Source: Actinoplanes palleronii
GTDB lineage: Bacteria > Actinomycetota > Actinomycetes > Mycobacteriales > Micromonosporaceae
Direction of reading: 5' to 3'
NCBI RefSeq assembly: GCF_016862315.1
Contig: NZ_BOMS01000046.1
Coordinates: 1-64,000, forward strand
DNA: 64,000 nt
The position numbers and the translations under genes are program-made. Each line of letters opens with the position of its first letter. The stretch's first letter is position 1. The notes beneath the pieces are model-generated. The model saw only the letters and a list, made by a program, of their open reading frames with translations. It was not told the DNA's origin and searched no databases. Below are positions 1 to 7,455 of the stretch, one piece after another.

Positions 1-753
1 CGGCTTGGTGGCGGTGATCAGGAAGCGGCGCGAGTGCGCGACGAACGGCCCGGCCGTGCGGATCTGCTCGTGCAGCGCCCGCAGCCGCTCCCGGTACCCG
101 TCCACGGTGAACCCCGGCACCGTCCAGATCACCTTGCGCAGGAAGACGATCACGGCGGCGACGTCGGCGAACTCCATCCGCAGCCACGCGTCGCGCAGCT
201 CGGTCACCCGCAGCCCGGCCGCGACGGCGGCCGCCCGGTGCCGGTCCGGGGCACGACCCGCGCCGATCACCTGCGGACCCATCATGAAGTCGATCAGCTC
301 GTGCACCGAACCCGCGCCGACCTGCTGCGACAGGTAGGTGCCGCCCGGCACGAGCACCCGGGCGATCTGCGCCCAGTCCGTGCTGACCGGGTGCCGGCTG
401 CTGACCAGGTCGAACGACCCGGCCGGGAACGGCAGCGGCGCGTCCTCGGCGACCTCGACCACGGTGCCGCCGAGCGGGGCGAGCCGCTGCCGGGCCAGCG
501 CGACGTTCGGCGGCCAGCCCTCGGTGGCGGTCAGCGTGGCCGGCCGGTGCCCGTCGACGGCGGCGGCGAGCACCTCACCGCCGCCGGTCTGCAGGTCCAG
601 GGCGTGCCGGGCGGTGGCCAGCCGTGCGCTCAGCAGCCGGGCGTAACCCCAGCCCGGGCGCTGCTCGGTGGCCCGGCCGGCGAACCAGGAGAAGTCCCAG
701 CCGTCGACCGGAGTGGACTCACCCTCGGCCACGAGATCGTCGAATGTCGCCAT
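1..753 (-). CDS. SAM-dependent methyltransferase, class I (partial, runs off left edge)
   Basis: About 251 residues are visible, read leftwards from the ATG at 753; the 3' end lies outside the window. The protein has the class I methyltransferase layout: a nucleotide-binding segment ALDLQTGGGEVLA near residue 50, an acidic strand end in the ETxxEGWPPN region, then PFPAGSFDLVSSRH followed by VLVPGGTYLSQQVG, which correspond to motifs IV and V. It should transfer a methyl group from S-adenosylmethionine to an unknown small molecule in the cytoplasm. It is divergent from the DUF2332 gene, 67 bp away. The substrate cannot be read from the sequence. Confidence 0.85.
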   Translation of the reverse strand, partial: MATFDDLVAEGESTPVDGWDFSWFAGRATEQRPGWGYARLLSARLATARHALDLQTGGGEVLAAAVDGHRPATLTATEGWPPNVALARQRLAPLGGTVVEVAEDAPLPFPAGSFDLVSSRHPVSTDWAQIARVLVPGGTYLSQQVGAGSVHELIDFMMGPQVIGAGRAPDRHRAAAVAAGLRVTELRDAWLRMEFADVAAVIVFLRKVIWTVPGFTVDGYRERLRALHEQIRTAGPFVAHSRRFLITATKP

Positions 754-820
754 GCCGATGATCGTCGCGGCTGAAGCACCCGCGCGGCCAGCGCATTTCC
801 GCCCGTACCAAAATGAGCCG

Positions 821-1786
821 GTGACCGTCGCCGATGTCTACCTGGAATTCGCCGAGCGCGAAGCGCGCGGTGTGTCGGACGCCTACGAACGCCTCGCCTA
901 CCACGTCGCGTCCGATGCCGACCTGCTCGACCGATTAGCCGAGCTGCCCGCGCCGAAACGCCAGCCGAACCTGCTGTTCGCCGTGGTACGGCTGCTCGGC
1001 GGTCCGGTCACCGACGCCGCCGACTTCCGCGCCTTCGCGGTCGAGCACTGGGACGAGATCGCCGCGCAGCTGCGGGTCCGGGCCACCCAGACCAACGAGG
1101 TCGGCCGGTGCGCGGCCCTGCTCCCAGTGCTCGCCGCCCTGCCGCAGCCGCTGGCGCTGATCGACGTCGGCGCGTCCGCCGGGCTGTGCCTGTTCGCCGA
1201 CCGGTACGCCTACCGCTACGGCGCCCGGACCGTCGGCGCCGGACTGCCGCTGCTCGACTGCACCGCCACCGGGTTCACCCCGCCGAGCCGGCTGCCGCGG
1301 ATCGTCTGGCGGGCCGGCCTCGACCTCAACCCCCTGGACGTGACCGATCCTGACGACGTCGCCTGGCTCGACGCGCTGATCTGGCCGGAGCACGCCCACC
1401 GCCGGGAACGGCTGCGCCAGGCCGTCGAGGTGGCCCGCGCCGACCCGCCGCACCTGGTCCGCGGCGACGCGGTCACCGGCCTGCCGGCCCTGGCCGCGCA
1501 GGCACCGCCCGGCGCGACCCTGGTCGTCTACCACACCTCGATGCTGTATCAGCTGCCCGATCCGCAGGCGTTCGTCGCCACCGCGCGCGGCGTCGGCGCC
1601 CGCTGGATCGCGGTCGAGGGCCCGGAGGTCGTCGACCCGGCACACCCGTTGCCCGCACCGCCGTCGCAGGCGCTGCACAACGTGCTCACCCTGGACGGCG
1701 AACCCCTCGCCTGGGTACGCGGACACGGCCAGACGGTCACCTGGTTCGGCCGGATACCATCCGCCGATGGCTCTGCACCCCGCTGA
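821..1786 (+). CDS. DUF2332 family protein
   Basis: A 321-residue protein starting at GTG 821. It matches the DUF2332 family, which is common in actinobacteria and has no established function. The family pattern is an N-terminal helical part (YLEFAEREARGVSDAYERL), a PNLLFAVVRLL helix, an NEVGRCAALLP segment and a glycine-rich LALIDVGASAGLCLFADRY loop that resembles the SAM-binding loop of methyltransferases. A methyltransferase-like fold is therefore possible but not shown. No good ribosome binding site precedes the start. Its 3' end overlaps the beginning of a small frameshifted reading frame at 1767. Confidence 0.8.
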   Translation: MTVADVYLEFAEREARGVSDAYERLAYHVASDADLLDRLAELPAPKRQPNLLFAVVRLLGGPVTDAADFRAFAVEHWDEIAAQLRVRATQTNEVGRCAALLPVLAALPQPLALIDVGASAGLCLFADRYAYRYGARTVGAGLPLLDCTATGFTPPSRLPRIVWRAGLDLNPLDVTDPDDVAWLDALIWPEHAHRRERLRQAVEVARADPPHLVRGDAVTGLPALAAQAPPGATLVVYHTSMLYQLPDPQAFVATARGVGARWIAVEGPEVVDPAHPLPAPPSQALHNVLTLDGEPLAWVRGHGQTVTWFGRIPSADGSAPR

Positions 1787-1915
1787 TCTCATCGGATACG
1801 TCACCCGATCCAGCTTGGCGCGCCGGACCTGACCGACGTGCGCGCGGACTTCGTCAGTCTCGGCCAGGGCGGGGTGCTGCACCCCGAACTCGGGTTGATC
1901 CATTCACTGACGTAA
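1767..1915 (+). pseudogene. Small frameshifted reading frame, about 49 codons after correction
   Basis: An ATG at 1767 opens a frame that reads MALHPADLIGYVT and soon stops. Shifting by one base at the CCC run near 1804-1806 gives a clean continuation, IQLGAPDLTDVRADF and then SLGQGGVLHPELGLIHSLT, ending at TAA 1913. The joined product looks like real coding sequence, with acidic and hydrophobic spacing typical of a folded domain. A single lost C would explain the break. I do not recognise the family. It could be a decayed small gene, a truncated gene end or a sequencing error. Confidence 0.4.
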
Positions 1916-1924
1916 ACCCAAATG

Positions 1925-1940
1925 ATCGAAATCTTTCGAT
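1925..1940. promoter_or_regulatory. Perfect inverted repeat upstream of the M1 peptidase gene
   Basis: ATCGAAATCTTTCGAT forms two 7-bp arms around a TC centre, 44 bp before the GTG start of the peptidase gene. Its size and position fit an operator for a dimeric repressor. No regulator gene lies next to it, so the binding protein is unknown. Confidence 0.4.
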
Positions 1941-1983
1941 AGGTTGCAGCTGATTGCTCTTACCGATCGGAAGGAGTTCGACT

Positions 1984-3466
1984 GTGCGACGACTGCTCGT
2001 GGCCACCCTCGCCACCGCGTTGACGCTCGCCGGGACCGGCGTGCCCGCCCTGGCCGCGCCGGCACCGGGCGCGCCGGGCATCGGCGACTCGTACTACCCG
2101 GACTACGGCAACGGCGGGTACGACGTGTCCCACTACGACATCCGCCTGCGCTACACCCCGGCCACCGACAAACTGACCGGGACCACCACCATCCTGGCCG
2201 GCGCCACCCAGGACCTGAGCCGGTTCAACCTGGACTTCGTCCTGGACGTGTCGTCGATCCAGGTCAACAACCGGCCGGCCACGTTCGCCCGCCAGGGTGA
2301 CCACGAGCTGGTCGTCACCCCGGCCCGGACCATCGCCGCCGGTGCCGCGATTCACCATCGTGGTGCAGTACTCCGGCGTGCCGTCCAGCAAGGTCGCCGC
2401 CGGGTTCACCGCGTGGACCCGCACCCCGGACGGCGCCCTGGCCATCGGGGAACCGCAGATCGCCTGGTGGTGGTACCCGAGCAACGACCACCCGTCGGAC
2501 AAGGCCACCTTCGACGTGTCGGTGTCGGTGCCGGACGGTGTCGAGGCGATCAGCAACGGTGTGCAGCCGCGCCCGCCGGTGCGCGAGACGCTCGGCTACA
2601 CCCGGTGGAGCTGGCGCTCGCTCAAGCCGCAGGCCACCTACCTGACGTTCCTGACCGTCGGGCAGTACGACGTCACCACCGACACGACCGCGGACGGCTC
2701 GACGGTCTACAACGCGTACTCGCAGTTGCTCACCCCGGACTTCCGGGACGCCGCGAAGGCCAGCGTCGAACGCACCGCGGAGATCACCGACTGGGAGTCC
2801 ACGGTCTTCGGGCCGTTCCCGTTCGAGGCCCGCGGCGGCGTCGTCACCCCGCCCGGCACGCTCGGTTTCGCCCTGGAGAACCAGACCCGCCCGAACTACT
2901 CGTCGGCGTTCTTCCGGCGCGGCTCGAACACCTCGGTGGTCGTGCACGAGAACGCCCACCAGTGGTTCGGCGACTCGGTCTCTGTCCGGAACTGGCAGAA
3001 CATCTGGCTCAACGAGGGCTTCGCCAGCTACGCCGAGTGGCTGTGGTCGGAGAAGAACGACGAGGGCACCGCGCAGGAGATCTTCGACTACCTGTACGCC
3101 ACGTACCCGGACGACGCGGCGATCTGGACGACCGCCCCGGCCGACCCGGGCACCGCCGAACTGTTCGGCGACGCCGTCTACGACCGCGGCGCGATGACCC
3201 TGCACCAGCTGCGCCTCGCGGTCGGTGACGACGACTTCTTCACGATCCTGCGCACCTGGACCGCCGAGCACAAATACGGCAACGCCACCACCGAGGAGTT
3301 CACCGCGCTGGCCGAGAAGATCTCGGGCCAGGACCTGGACGCGCTGTTCCAGGCCTGGCTCTACACCCCGTCGAAGCCGGTCCTCGCGGCGTCACTGGCC
3401 GCCCCGGTGGCACCGAAGTCCTGGGCCCAGATCAGCCAGACCCACACCCTGCTCCACGAACACTGA
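1984..3466 (+). pseudogene. Secreted M1 family zinc metallopeptidase, interrupted by a frameshift
   Basis: The GTG at 1984 follows a GGAAGGAG ribosome binding site. The N-terminus is a signal peptide (basic VRRLL, hydrophobic core, cleavage near PALAAP), so the enzyme would be exported. Reading is continuous to about 2349, then an extra A in GCGATTCACC shifts the frame; the rest runs from FTIVVQYSGVP to TGA 3466. The second part holds the M1 zinc site HENAHQWFG with the third ligand in LNEGFASYAEW, and a variant of the GAMEN substrate loop (FALEN). The corrected length of about 493 residues fits small secreted aminopeptidases of this family. With the frameshift only a truncated inactive product is expected, unless the extra base is a sequencing error. 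Confidence 0.8.
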
Positions 3467-3482
3467 CCGATAGTGGTCACGG

Positions 3483-3518
3483 CGCGCTCCCGGCTTCCGG
3501 GAGCGCGTCTTTTCCTTT
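3483..3518. terminator. Intrinsic terminator between the M1 peptidase and LRR genes
   Basis: An 11-bp perfect GC stem (CGCGCTCCCGG with its complement, CTT loop, 3483-3507) is followed by a T-rich tail TCTTTTCCTTTT. It lies 17 bp after the peptidase stop and points with that gene. The convergent leucine-rich-repeat gene ends at 3527. Confidence 0.8.
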
Positions 3519-3519
3519 T

Positions 3520-3544
3520 GGTACGACTACGGAGCGCCCGCCCG
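3520..3544 (-). repeat. Partial copy of dispersed repeat family C
   Basis: These 25 bases match the end of the repeat at 7341-7411, reversed, with one mismatch (GGTACGACTACGGAGCGCCC core). The copy encodes the last codons and the TAG stop of the leucine-rich-repeat gene, so the repeat has set that protein's C-terminus. Confidence 0.6.
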
Positions 3545-4297
3545 CCCTCCCGACCCCGGGCCACCGTGGTGCGGAGTCGGGAGGTAACCCTCGGCCGCGG
3601 CGGGCAGGGCGGCCACGCAGGCCGGCGAGCACGCGTTGACCAGCAGCGGGAGCACGTCGGTGCCGACCGGGCGGGAGAGCCACACCTGGTGCAGCTCCCC
3701 GGTCAGGGGCTGGTCGCAGACGCTGCAGCTGCTGATCGCGTCGGCGCCGTGGACGGCGGGGTCCGGCTCGGTCACCACGAACGGCGGGCGCAGGGCCGGG
3801 AACGGCGGGTGGTGCTTGTAGTTGCCGTACAGCGCCCGGGTGCTGACCGCGCTGGCCCGCAACTCCCGGCAGCGGGTCAGCTCATACGGGTACCAGTGCA
3901 GCCGGCGCGACGTGTACGGCTCGAACCGGCGCAGGTTCGCCATCGCCCCGATCTCGGCCGGCAGGCGCACCAGGTTCGTACCGTAAAGCACCAGATGCCG
4001 CACCTCGGTGAGCCGCCCGATCGACGCCGGCAGCGTGACCACCTCGCGGCGTTCCGTCGGGCTGAGCTCGGTGAACGGCTGGAACACCGGCCGCCCGTCG
4101 GCCACGGCCTCGTCGATCAGCGCGAGCAGGCGCAGCCAGCCCGGCGCCGACGTGTCCTGCCGCTCCCGATGAAAGGCGACGCTCTTGTGCCGCAGGCAGT
4201 CGCAGTGGTCCCGATCGGGCACACCCGGCGCACCGGGCCCCACCGCGTCAGCAAACCGGTTGGGCCACAGCCGGGGCTCCCCGCCATCCGTCGTCAC
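3527..4297 (-). CDS. Leucine-rich-repeat protein with a C-terminal cysteine-pair domain
   Basis: 256 residues from ATG 4297. Residues about 85-150 hold two to three leucine-rich repeats (VVTLPASIGRLTEVRHL, LVRLPAEIGAMANLRRF), the type that usually binds other proteins. The N-terminus has a CDCLRH motif; the C-terminal part has CSVCDQPLTG and later ACSPACVAAL, four cysteines that could bind zinc. No signal peptide or membrane segment is seen, so it is probably cytoplasmic. It stands alone between two convergent or unrelated genes. Its last residues and stop come from a family C repeat copy. The function is unknown. Confidence 0.7.
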   Translation of the reverse strand: MTTDGGEPRLWPNRFADAVGPGAPGVPDRDHCDCLRHKSVAFHRERQDTSAPGWLRLLALIDEAVADGRPVFQPFTELSPTERREVVTLPASIGRLTEVRHLVLYGTNLVRLPAEIGAMANLRRFEPYTSRRLHWYPYELTRCRELRASAVSTRALYGNYKHHPPFPALRPPFVVTEPDPAVHGADAISSCSVCDQPLTGELHQVWLSRPVGTDVLPLLVNACSPACVAALPAAAEGYLPTPHHGGPGSGGRAGAP

Positions 4298-4447
4298 CGC
4301 GCCACTCTATCGATCACGGTCAGCGGCCCCACCTCCGCGCCGCGCTTGCGTCATCGCGCCAGCCGATCGACCACTGTCGGCAGTCCCACTCCGCGCCGCG
4401 CGCCCGCGACGTGCGTTCAACACCGGGCCGCGCCGCCCTCCCGCAAA

Positions 4448-4506
4448 TCCGGCTGGTCGTCAGGGGTGTCTCGAACGCCGCGAGACACCCCTGACGACCA
4501 GCCGGA
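4448..4506. repeat. Dispersed palindrome family A, copy 1 (26-bp perfect arms)
   Basis: A perfect hairpin: the arm reading CCGGCTGGTCGTCAGGGG onward at 4448-4473, a 7-base loop AACGCCG, and its exact complement at 4480-4506. It lies 63 bp after the stop of the thioesterase gene. There is no T-tract. The 4298-4568 gap holds nothing else that I can identify. Confidence 0.85.
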
Positions 4507-4568
4507 AACCGTGACGGGCCAGCGGGCACTGCGCCGGGCCGGGTGCTGCGCCGGGCGGGTGCTGCCGG

Positions 4569-5399
4569 TCAGGGGCGGACGGCGGCCAGCTGGGTGGCCT
4601 GAGCGACCAGGGCGCCTTTCGCATCCCAGAGCTGGGCGGTCTCGTCCATCCGGCCGCTGGTGACCTCGGCGGACTGCATGGTCATGCGCAGCGGGCCGGG
4701 GGCCGGAAGGTGGCGCAGGTAGGCGGTCAGGCTGATGGTCGGGGCCCAGCCCTGGATGCCCAGGGTCAGCGAGATCGGCGGGCTCGGGTCGAGGGCGACC
4801 AGCAGGGCCAGCGGGTCCCAGTCGGTGCCGTCGGCCAGGCGCAGCCAGCCGCTGGTCTGACCGTTCTTGGACGGGTGGCCCGCGGCGAAGCCCAGGCATG
4901 CCGGGTCGAGGCGGTGTTCGACGACGTCGAGCAGGTGGACGGCGAAGCCGGCGCCGGGCGGGTTCGCCGGGAGCAGGAAACAGTCGTCCTCGGCGGGGAT
5001 CTCCGGGGCGGGCAGGGCCGACCACCACGGGGCGGCGTCGTCGAGCAGGCCCTGGGTGACCAGGGACTCCGCGCAGGTCTCGCCGGCCTGGGTGAGCCGG
5101 GCGCGGAACTGCGAGGAGCCGCGGCCGGCCCGCAGCAGCTCGACCTCGACGGCCACCTCGCCCGGCCGCGGCGCTCGCAGGAACGTCGTGGTCATCGCGA
5201 TCGGGTGCGGGTGGAACCCGCCGGCCGCGCCCGGGCGGTCCGCGGTGGGCGCGGTGGCCCGGGTGGCGACCGCTCGGGCGATCACGGCCATCAGGTAGCC
5301 GCCGTGCAGCTTGTCGCCGACGCCCCACTGCGGGTCCAGGTCGGCGCGGAAGCCGCCGGGGGTCTGCTGCACGGCGGTGGCCTGGGCGAAGCTCTGCAT
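4569..5399 (-). CDS. Acyl-CoA thioesterase family protein (TesB-like, double hot-dog)
   Basis: 276 residues from ATG 5399. The pattern WGVGDKLHGGYLMAVIARA near residue 25 is the hot-dog fold entrance of actinobacterial TesB-like thioesterases. A second hot-dog half follows from about residue 150 (TSGWLRLADG, LTLGIQGWAPTISLTAYL, SGRMDETAQLWDAKG, LVAQATQLAAVRP). Such enzymes hydrolyse acyl-CoA to free acid and CoA. It starts 10 bp after the end of the thiolase gene on the same strand, so the two probably form one operon in fatty-acid or ketone metabolism controlled by the divergent TetR gene. Confidence 0.85.
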   Translation of the reverse strand: MQSFAQATAVQQTPGGFRADLDPQWGVGDKLHGGYLMAVIARAVATRATAPTADRPGAAGGFHPHPIAMTTTFLRAPRPGEVAVEVELLRAGRGSSQFRARLTQAGETCAESLVTQGLLDDAAPWWSALPAPEIPAEDDCFLLPANPPGAGFAVHLLDVVEHRLDPACLGFAAGHPSKNGQTSGWLRLADGTDWDPLALLVALDPSPPISLTLGIQGWAPTISLTAYLRHLPAPGPLRMTMQSAEVTSGRMDETAQLWDAKGALVAQATQLAAVRP

Positions 5400-5408
5400 C
5401 GGGTCAGC

Positions 5409-6632
5409 CTAGAGCCGCTCGATGACGGTGGCGTTGGCGGTGCCGCCGGCCTCGCACATGGTCTGCAGACCGTAGCGGCCGCCGGTGCGTTCCAGCACGC
5501 CGAGCAGGGTGGTGGCCAGCCGGGCGCCGCTCGCGCCGAGCGGATGACCGATCGCGATCGCACCGCCGTCGATGTTGACCTTGGTGGGGTCGGCGCCGGT
5601 CTCGGCCTGCCAGGCCAGCACGACCGAGGAGAACGCCTCGTTGACCTCGAACGCGTCGATGTCGGCCATGGTCAGGCCGGCGCGCTGCAGCACCTTGGCG
5701 GTGGCCGGGATGATGCCGGTCAGCATGTGGATCGGGTCGTCGCCGACCGCGACCGCGGTGTGGATGCGGGCGCGCGGGCGCCAGCCGTGCCGGACGGCGT
5801 TCTCACTCGTGGTGATCAGCAGGGCGGCGGCGCCGTCGTTGACCGGGCTGGAGTTGCCGGCGGTGACCTTCCAGTCGATCGCGCCGAACCGCTGCTCCCA
5901 CCGGTCGTCGGCGAACGCCGGGCGCAGCCCCGCCAGCGCGGCCGGGCCGGTGTCCGGGCGCACGGTCTCGTCGGCCAGGAGAAGGAAGTCGGCCTGCGGA
6001 TCGACGCCGGGCCGCTGCGACAGTGACGCACCGGAGACGGGCAGCGGGGCGATCTGGGCCGCGAAGTGCCCGTCCCGCCAGGCCCGCGCGGCGTTCTGGT
6101 GGCTGAGCAGGGCGAACTCGTCGAGCTGGGTGCGCGGCAGCCCCCACTTGCGGGCGATCAGCTCGGCGGCGACACCCTGCGGGATCAGGCCGCCCGGGTA
6201 GCGCGCCTCGATCAGCGGTCCGCCGATGTCGCGGCCCAGGGTCTGGCTGCCGATCGGCACGTGCGACATGGATTCCGCGCCGGACGCGATGACCAGGTCG
6301 TACGCTCCGGAGAGCACGCCCTGGGCGGCGAAGCTGAGCGCCTGCTGGCTGCTGCCGCACTGCCGGTCGACGGTCACGGCGGGGACTGAGTCGGGGAAAC
6401 CGGCGGCGAGGGCGGCGAGCCGGGTGGTGTTGCCGGACTGCTCCCCGACCTGGCCGACGGCGCCACCGATGACGTCGTCGATCGTGGCCGGGTCGAGGCC
6501 GGGCACCCGGGCGGTCAGGGCGCGCAGCACGTGGGCGTGCAGGGTGACCGGGTGCACGCCGGCGTACGCGCCGGTGGGTTTGCCCTTGGCGACCGGTGTG
6601 CGTACCGCGTCGACGATGACGGCGTCTCGCAT
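5409..6632 (-). CDS. Acetyl-CoA acyltransferase (thiolase)
   Basis: 407 residues from ATG 6632, preceded by GGAGGAAC. Thiolase landmarks are all present: the nucleophilic cysteine in VDRQCGSSQQALS (about residue 90), NDGAAALLI, the GGAIAIGHPLGASGAR histidine loop, and the C-terminal CEAGGTANATVIERL with the second cysteine. It should cleave 3-ketoacyl-CoA with CoA, or condense acetyl-CoA, in beta-oxidation or related lipid pathways. It is followed by the thioesterase gene. Its promoter lies in the double palindrome shared with the TetR gene, which suggests repression released by an acyl-CoA or similar ligand. Confidence 0.93.
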   Translation of the reverse strand: MRDAVIVDAVRTPVAKGKPTGAYAGVHPVTLHAHVLRALTARVPGLDPATIDDVIGGAVGQVGEQSGNTTRLAALAAGFPDSVPAVTVDRQCGSSQQALSFAAQGVLSGAYDLVIASGAESMSHVPIGSQTLGRDIGGPLIEARYPGGLIPQGVAAELIARKWGLPRTQLDEFALLSHQNAARAWRDGHFAAQIAPLPVSGASLSQRPGVDPQADFLLLADETVRPDTGPAALAGLRPAFADDRWEQRFGAIDWKVTAGNSSPVNDGAAALLITTSENAVRHGWRPRARIHTAVAVGDDPIHMLTGIIPATAKVLQRAGLTMADIDAFEVNEAFSSVVLAWQAETGADPTKVNIDGGAIAIGHPLGASGARLATTLLGVLERTGGRYGLQTMCEAGGTANATVIERL

Positions 6633-6653
6633 GGTGTTCCTCCGCTCGAGTGA

Positions 6654-6706
6654 TAACGGACCGATCGGTCCCACTCTAACCGAGAGTCGGACCGATCGGT
6701 CCGTTA
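6654..6706. promoter_or_regulatory. Double TetR-type operator, 53-bp composite palindrome
   Basis: GGACCGATCGGTCC occurs twice, at 6658-6671 and 6689-6702, 31 bp apart (about three helical turns). The flanks TAAC and GTTA are also mirrored, and the middle is a weaker inverted repeat (ACTCT/AGAGT), so the whole 53 bp is nearly one palindrome. It separates the divergent thiolase and TetR genes and should let the repressor control both. Confidence 0.8.
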
Positions 6707-6717
6707 AGCTGGTCACC

Positions 6718-7296
6718 ATGGCCCGCCCTCCCGCACCCGGCACCCGCGACACCATCCTGCGCGCCGCCAGCGGGCTGTTCTACCGGCACGGGGTGCGCGC
6801 GGTCGGGATGGCCCAGGTGATCGACATGGCCGGGTGCGGCAAGAACCTGCTCTACCGGCACTTCCCGGCCAAGAGTGACCTGGCCGCCGCGTATCTGACC
6901 CTGGTGCGCGGCGAGCGGATGCGCGCGATCGAGGCTGCCCTGGCGAGCGCCGGCGACCCGGCGGGACAGCTGATCGCGCTGGTCACCGACGTCGCCGAGC
7001 TGGTCGGTGCGCCGGCGTACCGCGGGTGCGCGTTCCGCAACTACCTGACCGAGTTCCCCGGCGAGGACGACGAGCCGGCCCGGATCGCCCGCGCCTACCT
7101 GCGCGACACCCGCGCCCAGATCGACCGGCTGGCCGCCGCGCTGCCGCCGATCGACCCCGACCGGGTCTGGCTGATCATCGGCGGGCTGCACGGCGGTCCC
7201 GCCGACCAGGGCCCGGTCGCGGTCGCCTGGATCACCGAGATGGTCGCGGAGCGTGGGGTTCTCAGGGGTGTCTCCGCACCGCGGAGGCACCCCTGA
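6718..7296 (+). CDS. TetR family transcriptional regulator
   Basis: 192 residues from ATG 6718. The N-terminal helix-turn-helix is clear: RDTILRAASGLFYRHGVRAV, then VIDMAGCGKNLLYRHFPAKS. The ligand-binding half includes YRGCAFRNYLTEFPG, typical of a TetR subgroup that controls small-molecule or fatty-acid enzymes. It is divergent from the thiolase-thioesterase operon and probably represses both directions. Its last 13 residues (GVLRGVSAPRRHP) and its stop are encoded by a family A palindrome, so the C-terminus was altered when that repeat arrived or the gene end eroded into it. Confidence 0.9.
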   Translation: MARPPAPGTRDTILRAASGLFYRHGVRAVGMAQVIDMAGCGKNLLYRHFPAKSDLAAAYLTLVRGERMRAIEAALASAGDPAGQLIALVTDVAELVGAPAYRGCAFRNYLTEFPGEDDEPARIARAYLRDTRAQIDRLAAALPPIDPDRVWLIIGGLHGGPADQGPVAVAWITEMVAERGVLRGVSAPRRHP

Positions 7297-7305
7297 GAGC
7301 CAGCC
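7254..7305. repeat. Dispersed palindrome family A, copy 2
   Basis: Arms CTCAGGGGTGTCTCCGC (7261-7277) and GCGGAGGCACCCCTGAG (7281-7297) pair with one G-T wobble around an ACC loop. The outer AGCCAGCC keeps the family sequence on the right only; the left outer arm is degraded. The element contains the stop codon of the TetR gene. Confidence 0.8.
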
Positions 7306-7340
7306 GGCAACCGGGCGGCGCGCTGCGGGCCGGGAGTGGC

Positions 7341-7411
7341 CGCGGCCTCGCGGCGGCCTCACGGGCGGGACTCGGCTCGTAGCCTGCGGACGGGCGCTCC
7401 GTAGTCGTACC
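7341..7411 (+). repeat. Dispersed repeat family C, copy 1
   Basis: About 70 bp with the core CTCACGGGCGGGACTCGG, then CTCGTAGCCTGCGGACGG and GCTCCGTAGTCGTACC. Closely matching copies lie at 45062-45139 and, reversed, at 52170-52250. This copy fills the gap between the TetR stop and the TerC gene and may contain that gene's promoter. Confidence 0.7.
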
Positions 7412-7455
7412 CCAGATGGGTTTTCATGGGCGGGCATCGATGGCACGCTGCGGTG

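Noticed and set aside
4448..4506. Family A palindromes as simple intrinsic terminators
   Set aside because: They lack T-tracts and show sequence conservation beyond a stem, so I list them as repeats with possible termination function rather than as plain terminators.
3473..4663. A 396-codon plus-strand frame across the leucine-rich-repeat gene
   Set aside because: It crosses a terminator and a palindrome and has no domain; the minus-strand frame has clear leucine-rich repeats.
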